A stretch of 64,000 nt of DNA from Levilactobacillus yonginensis (lineage in GTDB: Bacteria > Bacillota > Bacilli > Lactobacillales > Lactobacillaceae). Shown here one piece after another: positions 24,536 to 32,856 of this stretch; within the stretch, counting starts at the first letter, position 1, and every line of letters starts with the position of its first letter. The position numbers were made by a program, and so were the translations under genes. The notes under the pieces were generated by a model. It was not told the DNA's origin, searched no databases, and saw nothing but the letters and a program-made list of their open reading frames with translations. The stretch is taken from positions 1,550,001 to 1,614,000 of the forward strand of contig NZ_OZ061549.1 of NCBI RefSeq assembly GCF_964065165.1, in the 5' to 3' direction.

Positions 24536-25420
24536 ATGTCCAACGAAACTAATTTTTGTCCAAATTGTGGGACTGCCCTTCCCGCTGGCTCCAGCTTCTG
24601 CCCCAATTGTGGGTACCAGTTGGCGCAACCAGCAGCTAGTGAACCGGCCCCAGTCATACCAGAACCAACTCCAGCAGCCGACACTACCGCTAAACCGCAA
24701 CGCCAAGCGTTAGCCACAGGTACTTTGGCCAGTCGCAACTACTTCTCTTGGTGGTGGGAATCTTTCAAACATCCCCTGTCACCCGTTGAAAATGCCAATC
24801 ACTTGTTTGGTGTCCTGACAGTCTTGCTCGAAGTGCTCCTAAACACAATTATTCTGTCCATGTTCATGCAACACGCTGTCAATGTCGCCTTGCGCGTGAT
24901 TGGTTCTGACGGCAATGCCATCAATGGTGGTTCACTGATGACTGCTGTGCGAATGGACTTCTTCATCTGTGTCTTCGCGCTGTATGCGCTGGTGGTCGGC
25001 GCGGCCTATGGTTTACGCCGTCTGATCAACGCCCATCAGCCCCTGAATTTCTTCGAGTTCACCAACCACTTCTTTGGGGCGACGAGTTCGATTCTCGCGA
25101 TTAACCTGGTAGCGTTTCTGATTGCTTCTATTCTGGTGATCAACGCGGCCACGATTACTGACTTGGGGTCATTAGCCTTGCACTACGCGATTCTGGCAAC
25201 GAGTATCTTCGTACCCAGCATTGCCGTACTGGTTCTCGGCTACTACCTCACAATTATTCGGGACGTGACGCGTCCTCGGCTAGACCCACTTTATACTTGG
25301 ATCTTAGCTTCCTGCTTACTGTTCGTCATCATTATCATTGTGATTCTGTTAGTGGCACTCTTTACTGCAGCGCCTCTGAGCAGTCTCGGCGATGCCATCG
25401 ATACCTATTCAGGTTACTAA
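24536..25420 (+). CDS. Zinc-ribbon polytopic membrane protein 5
   Basis: A 294-residue paralog of the gene before it, starting 16 bases downstream with AAAGGAG. The zinc ribbon is CPNCGTALPAGSSFCPNCGY (8-27), then a Pro/Ala/Thr linker, the shared FSWWW-S-KHP-PVE block and about five membrane helices, with a conserved GLRRLIN between helices 2 and 3 (GVRRLLD in the partner). It is the last gene of the operon, followed by a strong terminator. The function is unknown; the shared ribbons suggest the five products form one complex. Confidence 0.7.
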   Translation: MSNETNFCPNCGTALPAGSSFCPNCGYQLAQPAASEPAPVIPEPTPAADTTAKPQRQALATGTLASRNYFSWWWESFKHPLSPVENANHLFGVLTVLLEVLLNTIILSMFMQHAVNVALRVIGSDGNAINGGSLMTAVRMDFFICVFALYALVVGAAYGLRRLINAHQPLNFFEFTNHFFGATSSILAINLVAFLIASILVINAATITDLGSLALHYAILATSIFVPSIAVLVLGYYLTIIRDVTRPRLDPLYTWILASCLLFVIIIIVILLVALFTAAPLSSLGDAIDTYSGY

Positions 25421-25539
25421 ACCGGTCGCACTCCGGCTTTAATTGTCGTTTAATATCATCACCGCAAAAGATTTACGTACACCATTCATGATGACTAACT
25501 GTTAGCACATTAGTCAGTCACGAAATACAGTGTAGGCCG

Positions 25540-25568
25540 AAAAGGTCACCTCGCGGGGTGACCTTTTT
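25540..25568 (+). terminator. Terminator of the zinc-ribbon operon
   Basis: AAAGGTCACC/GGTGACCTTT stem with a short loop, then T5. Confidence 0.9.
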
Positions 25569-25732
25569 ATTAGTAGTGCCTTTAGGCCCAGTTGAGCACG
25601 CTAAAGCGTGCGAAACAAAAACCCACCCGCTATGCGGGCGGATAATAGATCGGTTGTACCAAAAAGCCCTCCATAAGAATTAGAATGTAGGTGTCGAAGC
25701 CAACATTGCTAAATCGAAAGGGGACTTTTCAA

Positions 25733-26198
25733 ATGGCGAATAAACTCAACAGTCTTGCGCACACAAAGTGGTTATGCAAGTACCATATCGTATTCACTCC
25801 AAAGTAATAGGAGAAAGATGATTTATAATCAATATCGACGTGACTTACAGGAGGATATTCGACTTTTATGCCAGTATAAAGGTGTCAAGATTTTGGAAGG
25901 TCATATGATGCCAGATCATGCTCATCTCCTGGTAAGTATCCCACCCAAGCTCAGTGTGTCGAGCTTTATGGGATATTTAAAGGGAAAAAGTGCGTTGATG
26001 ATGTTTGACCAGCATGCAAATTTGAAATATAAATTTGGAAATCGACATTTCTGGTCAATCGGATACTACGTGAGCACGGTGGGCTTGAACGAAGCCACCA
26101 TCAAAAAATATATTCGTGATCAAGAAAAAAGTGATCAGGCGGTGGATAGACTCAGCGTTCGGGAGTATGAAGACCCCTTCAAGGGTCAGGGTAAGTAA
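25733..26198 (+). pseudogene. tnpA: IS200-type TnpA transposase, frameshifted
   Basis: The first 24 codons from the ATG at 25733 give MANKLNSLAHTKWLCKYHIV and FTPK, the normal N-terminus of IS200 TnpA. They end at a TAA at 25805. The protein continues in the next frame (RRKMIYNQYRRDLQ) to 26198. The usual joint is FTPKYRRK, so one extra A in AAGTAATAGG explains the break. The rest is intact: the HUH motif in MMPDHAHLLVSIP and the catalytic tyrosine in GYYVSTVGLNEATIKKY. A remaining 5'-truncated frame could start at 25818 or earlier but would lack beta-strand 1. A one-base assembly error is the alternative. Confidence 0.85.
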
Positions 26199-26335
26199 TA
26201 CAAACGCCGCTTAAAGCGGCAGCAAAAGTGGCAAACGCAATTTGGCTTTGACACACAAAAGCCAGCGCCTTGAGACGCTGGCCAGTATCCAGGGCTTATA
26301 GCCCTCGAGAAAACCACCCGTTCAACGGGTGGTTT
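26199..26335 (+). other. Hairpin-rich right end of the IS200 element
   Basis: Four hairpins follow the transposase: GCCGC/GCGGC (26206-26220), GCCAGCG/CGCTGGC (26261-26282), AGGGC/GCCCT (26291-26305) and ACCACCCG/CGGGTGGT (26313-26333). The series resembles the 3' scaffold (omega-RNA end) found at TnpB-type IS605 right ends, although no tnpB is present. That comparison is from memory and needs alignment. Confidence 0.4.
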
Positions 26336-26395
26336 TTATTTAGTCAGTCGCGTACTACACCAACATCAAACATGTTAGAGAGAAGGCATCCGCTC

Positions 26396-26914
26396 ATGAG
26401 TTTGATTTACATTCGCCGCGCACAACCGACCGATATTCCCGCCATCATACCGATCATTGCACACGCCAAGGCCCAATTAAAGGCCAGTGGTAGTCCCCAG
26501 TGGCAGGACGGCTACCCCAACGAGTCAGCCATCGCAACCGACATTGATCACCAAAACGGTTGGGTCCTGTTGGTCGATGGTCAAATCGCCGGAACTGCCA
26601 CGTTGATTATCGGTGACGATCCCAACTACCATCGAATTGACGGTGCGTGGGCCAACACCACGGACCCCTACGCTACGATTCACCGCATTGCCCTCGGTGC
26701 CGGCTTCACAGGCAAGCACCTCAGTCACTATTTCTTTTCCAATCTACTGACCATGGCCTACCAGGCCGGTGTCCGTAACTTTCGTGTCGACACCCACGCC
26801 ATGAATCAACAAATGCAGGCGTTAGCAACTAGCCTGGGGTACCAGTACCGCGGTCTGGTCAACGCCAATGGTGTCCGCCGGGCGTATGAACTCAATTTAA
26901 CGACGTCCGACTAA
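26396..26914 (+). CDS. GNAT-family N-acetyltransferase
   Basis: The start is the ATG at 26396 (AGAAGG upstream); the frame is open further left through the IS end, but that part is not protein-like. The 172-residue product has the GNAT fold: YIRRAQPTDIPAIIPII at the N-terminus, IHRIALGAGFTGKHLSHYFF as the acetyl-CoA loop, and NFRVDTHAMNQQMQALATSLGY as the last core segment, typical of the YkwB/lactobacillar acetyltransferase group. No partner gene or substrate can be named. Confidence 0.8.
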   Translation: MSLIYIRRAQPTDIPAIIPIIAHAKAQLKASGSPQWQDGYPNESAIATDIDHQNGWVLLVDGQIAGTATLIIGDDPNYHRIDGAWANTTDPYATIHRIALGAGFTGKHLSHYFFSNLLTMAYQAGVRNFRVDTHAMNQQMQALATSLGYQYRGLVNANGVRRAYELNLTTSD

Positions 26915-26930
26915 CCGATACTCCAACGAT

Positions 26931-26982
26931 AAAAATGGCCCCGCCACGTCACCAACCATTGGTGACGTGGCGGGGCCGTTTG
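26931..26982. terminator. Long bidirectional terminator
   Basis: A perfect 19-bp stem, GGCCCCGCCACGTCACCAA against its complement with a 3-base loop (26937-26977), lies between the convergent GNAT and response-regulator genes. Confidence 0.85.
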
Positions 26983-26991
26983 CGGTCTCAA

Positions 26992-27708
26992 TTATGATAA
27001 ATATTCGTTTAAAGTGGCCTCACCCTGGCCATCGACCCGAAACTTGGTTAAGGGTCGACCGCTGTTTTGGTACACGATGCGTGAGCCCAGGAAACCAATC
27101 TCCGTGAGGAAGTCCACGTACTTTTTGGTCGACACCCGGGATAACCCCGTCTGATCCGCAACATCTTGATTGGAAAACTCAGCATCAAACTGGCGTAACG
27201 TCTGAACAATCCGCTTGAGTGACAGCTTGGCTAACCCCTTAGGCAAATCCCGGCTCGTTTCCGGTTGCACTGTTGCCGTCATTCCCTGAAACAGGCTATC
27301 CAGGTCCGTCTGAGAGACGGTATGCTTATCGTCGACCACTTGTAGCCGGGTAAACTTAGCCATCGCCTGTTCAAACCGGTCAAACGAAAACGGCTTGATC
27401 AAGAAATCTAAAACACCGTAGTTGACGGCTTCTTTCAGGGTCTGCTGATCGTTGGCCGCCGTCATCATGATGACCTGCGGATGTAGCTGACGCTTCAAAA
27501 GTTCCGCTAAGAACTCGGTTCCACTCACCTGTGGCAAGTACATATCCAGTAAGATCAGGGCATACTCGTCCAAGTCTGCTAGGTCTAAAGCCGCCACTGC
27601 GCTCTCACACTCGGTGACCGTGGCACTGGCCAACTGTGGAATGCGGTCCAAAAACTTGTGATTGATCAACCGGACCATGGGATCATCTTCAATTATTAAT
27701 ATCTTCAT
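26992..27708 (-). CDS. CitB/DcuR-type response regulator
   Basis: A 238-residue regulator. The receiver domain (1-120) has ILIIEDDPM, the phospho-acceptor Asp in LILLDMYLP, and MMTAAND plus LIKPF. The C-terminal part (about 170-230) has an HTH (FSNQDVADQTGLSRVSTKKYVDFL), the layout of CitB/DcuR/MalR regulators. It overlaps the sensor kinase gene by 4 bases, so the pair is made together. By family it controls uptake or conversion of di/tricarboxylates or hydroxy acids. The adjacent AEC transporter and D-2-hydroxyacid dehydrogenase genes are the obvious targets. Confidence 0.88.
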   Translation of the reverse strand: MKILIIEDDPMVRLINHKFLDRIPQLASATVTECESAVAALDLADLDEYALILLDMYLPQVSGTEFLAELLKRQLHPQVIMMTAANDQQTLKEAVNYGVLDFLIKPFSFDRFEQAMAKFTRLQVVDDKHTVSQTDLDSLFQGMTATVQPETSRDLPKGLAKLSLKRIVQTLRQFDAEFSNQDVADQTGLSRVSTKKYVDFLTEIGFLGSRIVYQNSGRPLTKFRVDGQGEATLNEYLS

Positions 27709-29306
27709 TTCAACGCTTCCTTGGTTTCAACTAGAACGGTCATAATGGTGCCGTAAGGTTGATTATCGGTAATGGCTAATTGCCCATGCAGCGCTGTCAC
27801 AGCGGCATGAATAATTCCCATCCCATACCCGCGATGGGGACCTTTGGTGGAGAAGCCCTGCGTAAACATCTGTTGGCGCACGTCAGGCGCAATACCACTC
27901 CCAGTATCACTGACCACAATTTGCAGGCGCGACCCCGTCAGGACTAACTTCAGACTAATCAGGCTTTGGTCATCGGGTTGACGAATGGCCCCAATCGCGT
28001 TATCCAGCAGATTGGAAACGATCCGGAGTAATAGGACCTCAACCTTCCCGTCAAAGGTTACCTGAGGTACTGAGGCGTTCTCAGCTACCTTAAACGCAAT
28101 CCCCTGCTCCTTAGCTTCCTTGCTCTTCCCCAGAATCAAGCCAATCATGGCCGGCCACTTAATCTTATCCGTGACGTAACCAATATCGTGATGATAATTA
28201 TCGGTAATCTGACCCACAAACTCTAAGGCTCGTGGATATTCTTCTAGCTCCAGTAGCCCGTTGATCACCTGGAGTTGGTTCATAAATTCATGTGTCTGTC
28301 CCCGTAATGAGGAAACGTAGTGTTCGGTCCCAGCGAGCTTATCGATAAGCCCAGAGATTTCAGACATGTCTCGGATCAGACAAACCTGACCAATTTGTTT
28401 CCCCCGAACCAGCAGGTCATTGGTGGATAACAGCAGCTGCTTATCACGGAAAGAGGCCTCGATACCTCCCGTGGCAGCCTGGGTCACCGCTGCTCCAGTA
28501 AAAAGTGTCTCCCGCAAGTCTACCGGCAAGACCTGGTTCACAACCAGCTCTCGACCAAACAGGGTTTGGGCCGTGTGGTTGGCGGAGATGACCACGCCGT
28601 CGCGGTTAATGGCAATGACACCTTCGGGTAGCGAGTTATCAATCAAAGCCTGTTGCGCAGTCTGTTCGGAGATTTCGCTGGGTTCCATCCCTAGCAACAG
28701 ATAACGCAGATACATGCCCAGCAAAACGGAAAGTATCAAACCAACTAGTAAACCCAGCAGGCCTCCAATAAGGATGGGCCGCGTCTTATGTTGCAATTGT
28801 TGATTCAAATTTTGCTGCGTAACCCCCACGCAGACGACCCCGATGATTTTACCGTGAGTTCTAACTGGGTAAAAGACCCGGTACTCAGGACCCAGCACAC
28901 CGGGTTTGGTGGAATAGCGGGTCCGCCCTTGCAGGGCTGGTGCGGGGTCCGCCAGTGAACTAAAATGGTGACCCACGTCCTGACTGTGCGGATGGGACAG
29001 CCGAATCAGGTCATGGTTCATGACCACGATAAAATCCACGTCGTCCCGTCTGACCAACGGTTTAATGTAAGTCTGTAGATCAGCCGACGCCCCCGCATTG
29101 GATGCAGCAATAACGCGTTGAACTTCCGTCATCTTAGCAGTCGACTTGGCAATTTTGAGAATGCGGCTCTGAATGGCCTGTTTATTCTCCGTTACCGTAT
29201 CCCGATGAATCAAGAAAACGGTAGTTGCCACAGAAACCCCAATCGTTAACGTCATGATTGCTATCACCATCGCCCAAAATGGCAGGTGTTTTTTGAAAAT
29301 CTTCAT
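27705..29306 (-). CDS. DcuS/CitA-type sensor histidine kinase
   Basis: The start is taken at the ATG at 29306, nine bases behind GAGGGG. The product of about 533 residues has membrane helix 1 (FWAMVIAIMTLTIGVSVATT), an external sensor domain of the PDC type (about 40-170, with RLSHPHSQDVG and YRVFYPV, the carboxylate-binding region in this family), helix 2 (ILIGGLLGLLVGLILSVLLG), a PAS domain (about 215-320), the phospho-acceptor box RGQTHEFMNQLQVINGLLEL and a HATPase domain (SNLLDNAIGA, GSGIAP, GYGMGI). The domain order is that of DcuS/CitA/MalK kinases that sense di/tricarboxylates. Confidence 0.9.
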   Translation of the reverse strand: MKIFKKHLPFWAMVIAIMTLTIGVSVATTVFLIHRDTVTENKQAIQSRILKIAKSTAKMTEVQRVIAASNAGASADLQTYIKPLVRRDDVDFIVVMNHDLIRLSHPHSQDVGHHFSSLADPAPALQGRTRYSTKPGVLGPEYRVFYPVRTHGKIIGVVCVGVTQQNLNQQLQHKTRPILIGGLLGLLVGLILSVLLGMYLRYLLLGMEPSEISEQTAQQALIDNSLPEGVIAINRDGVVISANHTAQTLFGRELVVNQVLPVDLRETLFTGAAVTQAATGGIEASFRDKQLLLSTNDLLVRGKQIGQVCLIRDMSEISGLIDKLAGTEHYVSSLRGQTHEFMNQLQVINGLLELEEYPRALEFVGQITDNYHHDIGYVTDKIKWPAMIGLILGKSKEAKEQGIAFKVAENASVPQVTFDGKVEVLLLRIVSNLLDNAIGAIRQPDDQSLISLKLVLTGSRLQIVVSDTGSGIAPDVRQQMFTQGFSTKGPHRGYGMGIIHAAVTALHGQLAITDNQPYGTIMTVLVETKEALK

Positions 29307-29387
29307 CAGCAATGTCCCCTCACTCCTCCTAATATACTGAAATCGGTTGCGTTAGGCAACTGTTAAGGCCAGTCGAAATGGTGGCCG

Positions 29388-29470
29388 TTAATCCCCTTTC
29401 AAACGGGTACGTTTCAGGGTAACCGGTTTAGCCACCCCATCAAAGTCAACATAGAACCGCGGGCTGACGC
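29388..29470 (-). pseudogene. Possible short coding remnant
   Basis: The minus strand carries an open stretch ending in a stop at 29388 that reads GVSPRFYVDFDGVAKPVTLK then RTRLKGD. It has protein-like composition but no start, and merges with the terminator of the upstream gene. It may be the tail of a deleted gene. Chance cannot be excluded. Confidence 0.2.
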
Positions 29471-29472
29471 CA

Positions 29473-29508
29473 AAAAGGGTGCGGAGAAAGATTCCCCGCA
29501 CCCTTTTA
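29473..29508 (-). terminator. Terminator of the dehydrogenase gene
   Basis: AAAAGGGTGCGG/CCGCACCCTTTT, 12-bp stem, directly after the 29520 stop. Confidence 0.85.
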
Positions 29509-29519
29509 AAGGCAATTGC

Positions 29520-30524
29520 TTATTTAGCGTGAATGGCGTTCTTAGTAGAACCCGTCGTCAAAATATCGTGGAAGTTATCGTAACTAATGCTGATCATATC
29601 TTGCAAAGCTGGTTCCGTGTAAGAACCAACGTGCGGCGTAATCAGGACCTTAGGGTTAGCCCGCAACAGGTCTTGGACCTCTTGATTAGGCACAGCGTCA
29701 ACGCTGTCGAACTTCTTGCCTAAGATATTCACTTCGTCTTGCACAACGTCGGCACCGTAGCCGTCAATTTGACCATCGTCCAAGCCCTTTAAGATGGCTG
29801 GGATGTTGGACAATTCACCACGCGCGGTGTTAATCAACACGGCACCCTTCTTCATTTGAGAAACGAAGGTGGCGTCGACCAGGTTTTCGTTCTTACCTGG
29901 GAAGTAAGGCACGTGAATGGAAACAATGTCACTTTGCTTAAGCAAGTCTGGCAGATCCATCAATTCAGCTAATTCCTTGGCAGCGTCAGATGGGTATGGG
30001 TCGTAAGCAACAACCTTGGCACCCAAAGCCTTGTACAACTTAGCTTCCGTGTAACCGATCCGACCGATACCTACGATACCAACGGTGGCCGTATGGATTT
30101 CCTTGCTGAACATTGCTGGGGAAATGGTGAAGTCGGCTTGGCGCGTTTGGCTAATGCCCAAGTTTACGTGACGGAAAAGGGTCATGCCCAAGGTAAAGGC
30201 TAATTCGGCAACGGCGTATGGGGAGTAGCCTGGTACTCGCGCCATTTCGATACCTAAATCAGCGGCAGCCTGCAGGTCCATGTGGTTAAATCCAACGGAA
30301 CGGGTGAAAACGTACTTGATGCCCCAGCTGGCAAACTTTTCCAAGTTCTGGCGGTCGGCAACACAGTTCCCACGAACCAACACGGCGTCGGCACCCTTAG
30401 ATGCTTCGGCGTTATCGTGAGTTAAAAGGTCTTCAACGTAGGTCATTTCAAAGTCATACTTGTTCAATTCATCAAAGTAAGGCCGTTCGATTGGCCGAAC
30501 ACCGTAGGACGTAATTTTTACCAT
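29520..30524 (-). CDS. D-2-hydroxyacid dehydrogenase (D-lactate dehydrogenase type)
   Basis: A 334-residue NAD-dependent enzyme. Family motifs are present: GIVGIGRIG (nucleotide loop), the substrate Arg in NTARGEL, the Glu of the relay in DVVQDEVN and the acid/base His in TPHVGSYT. The N-terminal catalytic part has VLVRGNC and SVGFNHMDL. These enzymes reduce pyruvate or longer 2-oxo acids to D-2-hydroxy acids. It follows an AEC transporter gene with a gap of 32 bases, and a carboxylate-sensing two-component system lies downstream. Its role may therefore be a dedicated 2-oxo/2-hydroxy acid conversion rather than the main fermentative lactate dehydrogenase. Confidence 0.88.
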   Translation of the reverse strand: MVKITSYGVRPIERPYFDELNKYDFEMTYVEDLLTHDNAEASKGADAVLVRGNCVADRQNLEKFASWGIKYVFTRSVGFNHMDLQAAADLGIEMARVPGYSPYAVAELAFTLGMTLFRHVNLGISQTRQADFTISPAMFSKEIHTATVGIVGIGRIGYTEAKLYKALGAKVVAYDPYPSDAAKELAELMDLPDLLKQSDIVSIHVPYFPGKNENLVDATFVSQMKKGAVLINTARGELSNIPAILKGLDDGQIDGYGADVVQDEVNILGKKFDSVDAVPNQEVQDLLRANPKVLITPHVGSYTEPALQDMISISYDNFHDILTTGSTKNAIHAK

Positions 30525-30556
30525 TTTAAAAGCACTCCTTTTCTTTAATTAAACTT

Positions 30557-31630
30557 CTAGTGGAAAATACCTAAACCATTGATAACCGTCAAGATAGCAA
30601 TCCAGATTGGCATCATTACCACGGCACAGATGGTCGAAATAAAGGACGCGTTGGAAGACATAACGGCTTCACGGTCAAAACTAATAGCGTAAGCGGAAGC
30701 AACGGCGGCAGTTGGTGTTGCCATCATGACAACGATTGTTGCAACGGCCGTGAAACTCAGTGGCAGGATACCCGTGATGTCGAGCACCCAAAGCAAAATT
30801 AGGTTCAATAATGGCACGATGATAACCTTGTTGAAGGCGTAGTACCAAGGCGTCTTGTCCTCGGCAGCGTCCTTGAAGGAAATTGATCCTAAGGTAACAC
30901 CAATTGCCAACCAAGCTAATGGTGAAGACAGGTTAGCTAAGTAAGTCAGTGGCTTAAAGATCCAAAGCGCTGTTTGATCAATTCGGTAGAACGCCACGGT
31001 CGTCATGCCGGTTTGTTGAACCCCATTGATAGCGGCGTGAACCGTTACTTGAGGAACCAGGTGTTGACCGAGCCACATGAACAGACCTAAGAAAGTAGCG
31101 ATAACGATTGGGTTGGCGAACATTTTCTTAATGTTCTTACCTTCCATCTTCAGGCCAGACATCTTGATGTAGGCGTAAGAGTAAAGGAAGATCCGGTAAC
31201 CAATGTTGAAGATGGAACTGTACATAACCCCCTTGGCACCGTAAACGGCCCCAACGATGGGAATACCGAAGAAAGTGGTTGAACCGAAAGTGGTTAAGAT
31301 AGCTAAGACTTCACGTTCTCCCTTAACATAACGTTGGTACATAAATGGGGTAACAAAAATCAAAAGAATATAAATCACAATCCCCCAAACTAAGACGCCC
31401 ATACCTTGCTTGAAGGCATCGCCATCCATGGGTTGCATGAATGAATTAAAGGCCAGAGCTGGGATAGCCACGCTCAGGGCAACCTTGGTCAAAACCTTTC
31501 CAAAGTTTTCGCCGAAAGTTCCCCGCCGACGGAGGAAGAAGCCTAATAGGATAATGAAAATGGTAGAAGTAATGGAACTAATAATTGCTGCATTTGTGAA
31601 TGTAGATTCAACTGCTTTAAGCACGCTCAT
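30557..31630 (-). CDS. AEC-family (auxin efflux carrier/MleP-like) transporter
   Basis: The start is the ATG at 31630 with GGAGG eight bases before it. The 357-residue product has about ten membrane helices and the AEC-family layout: FIILLGFFLRRRGTF after helix 1, VALSVAIPALAFNSF in helix 2, TTFGSTTFFGIPIVGAVYG in the fourth segment and the C-terminal ATPTAAVASAYAISF. AEC members of lactic acid bacteria carry malate, lactate, citrate or related acids. It forms an operon with the D-2-hydroxyacid dehydrogenase gene, next to a DcuS-type kinase pair. Confidence 0.88.
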   Translation of the reverse strand: MSVLKAVESTFTNAAIISSITSTIFIILLGFFLRRRGTFGENFGKVLTKVALSVAIPALAFNSFMQPMDGDAFKQGMGVLVWGIVIYILLIFVTPFMYQRYVKGEREVLAILTTFGSTTFFGIPIVGAVYGAKGVMYSSIFNIGYRIFLYSYAYIKMSGLKMEGKNIKKMFANPIVIATFLGLFMWLGQHLVPQVTVHAAINGVQQTGMTTVAFYRIDQTALWIFKPLTYLANLSSPLAWLAIGVTLGSISFKDAAEDKTPWYYAFNKVIIVPLLNLILLWVLDITGILPLSFTAVATIVVMMATPTAAVASAYAISFDREAVMSSNASFISTICAVVMMPIWIAILTVINGLGIFH

Positions 31631-31710
31631 TCTTGTCGCCTCCATGATTAATCTATATGATGATTCCATATTATCGTCCTTTTGCTCATTAATATACATA
31701 TCGAAAGTTT

Positions 31711-31737
31711 TGTAAGTAATGTAACTTATGTAAGTGC
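31711..31737 (-). promoter_or_regulatory. Three tandem 9-bp repeats, likely response-regulator operator
   Basis: TGTAAGTAA-TGTAACTTA-TGTAAGTGC on the plus strand (TTACA at every ninth base on the minus strand) lies about 80 bases before the AEC start. Tandem direct repeats in phase suit the CitB/DcuR-type regulator encoded in the same cluster. Binding is inferred. Confidence 0.5.
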
Positions 31738-31914
31738 TGGTCTAACCAGTGAAAAAACTCACGTTTGGTTATTTAACGGGACAGTTCGGAGAAATTGACG
31801 GACAAAATAAGGGACGACTTATACCATTTGGGCTGTAAATAAATTTGGCGATGTTGTATACTGAGTTTTACCGTTTAGCCTTAGAGTGCAACGGGAAAGA
31901 GGGTTTTATTCTAA

Positions 31915-32574
31915 ATGTATCGATTCTTCGTTCAACCGCAAATTAACGCGGTCACACAAAAATTAGCGGGCTACGAACTGTTATTACGTTCGTACTGCCA
32001 CGACTACTGGGTCACGCCAACTGATTTTACGGCCCTACCGATGGACCAGCAGGTCTCCTTGTCCTATCAGGAGATTACGAACATCCTGAAGGACCATCAC
32101 GACAACCCTGAGATTTCATTTAACCTAAATCGCAAACAATTTATGGATCCCCAGACTATTGGGCACATGATCCATCTTAAAAAATCAATTAAGCAGCTCC
32201 ACCTGACCGTTGAACTAACGGAGACGCCATCATTGGCAGAGCTACACCGGTACGTGCCCCTGTACCGGGTCTTCCACATTCAATTGAGTCTAGATGACGT
32301 GGGTACTGACAATCCGTGGTGTGCAGCGGTTCAAGCGGCACTGCCGTTTATGGACAGTATCAAGTTCGCCATGCAAAACTTTCGGTTGCAACACCGACAG
32401 GCGGAACTCATGGATAGCTTGAACGCTTGGCGTAAGATTGCCGACATGTATCAGCTAAAACTGACCGTCGAGGGCGTTGAAAACGAGGACGACGTCGCCC
32501 TAGCCCAGCACTACAATGCCCAGATGACCCAAGGGTACTTTTATAGTAAACCGGTGCCTTACTGCGCTGGGTAA
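31915..32574 (+). CDS. Stand-alone EAL-domain protein
   Basis: A 219-residue protein that is one EAL domain with no signal, PAS or GGDEF part. Signature positions: YELLLR (the EAL Glu kept), SFNLNRKQF (Asn), LTVELTETP (Glu), LSLDDVGTDNPW (Asp-Asp), DSIKFAM (Lys kept but the following Asp replaced), TVEGVENEDD (Glu) and TQGYFYSKP (Gln). Most metal and general-base residues are present, so c-di-GMP cleavage is possible. The changed KID motif leaves open that it is a degenerate binding protein. No diguanylate cyclase gene is in the window. Confidence 0.8.
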   Translation: MYRFFVQPQINAVTQKLAGYELLLRSYCHDYWVTPTDFTALPMDQQVSLSYQEITNILKDHHDNPEISFNLNRKQFMDPQTIGHMIHLKKSIKQLHLTVELTETPSLAELHRYVPLYRVFHIQLSLDDVGTDNPWCAAVQAALPFMDSIKFAMQNFRLQHRQAELMDSLNAWRKIADMYQLKLTVEGVENEDDVALAQHYNAQMTQGYFYSKPVPYCAG

Positions 32575-32592
32575 TTCATCCTAGAATCACCA

Positions 32593-32643
32593 TGGAGACT
32601 TATTCTGACATCTATTTAGATGCAGATAGGTCTCTATTTTTAT
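32593..32643 (+). terminator. Terminator after EAL gene
   Basis: GAGAC...ATCT/AGAT...GTCTC hairpin with a T run (TATTTTTAT). Confidence 0.65.
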
Positions 32644-32856
32644 GCCTAGTTTCTCAAACAACCTCTTCATCCAGGACTTGTTAAACTGCAAAATGCCATC
32701 GTCTATTAAGTAATTATCCTAATAGTCATTTTTTACATAAATTATGAGTATTCCATGAGTCTATAAAATAATTTCCCAACCACTTCACCCCAATCCCTTC
32801 TATAGACCCTTTATAAATCCTGTAATACCGGATTTTAATGAATTTCAATTCAACTG

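Larger units (their letters stand above)
25575..26345 (+). mobile_element. IS200/IS605-family element, decayed
   Basis: A transposase gene with an HUH motif lies between subterminal hairpins: GCACGC-TAAA-GCGTGC (25596-25611) and CCCGC-TAT-GCGGG (25626-25638) on the left; ACCACCCG-TTCAA-CGGGTGGT (26313-26333) on the right. Such unpaired-strand hairpins, rather than terminal inverted repeats, mark IS200/IS605 ends. The exact ends are approximate. The transposase carries a frameshift, so the copy cannot move by itself. Confidence 0.75.
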
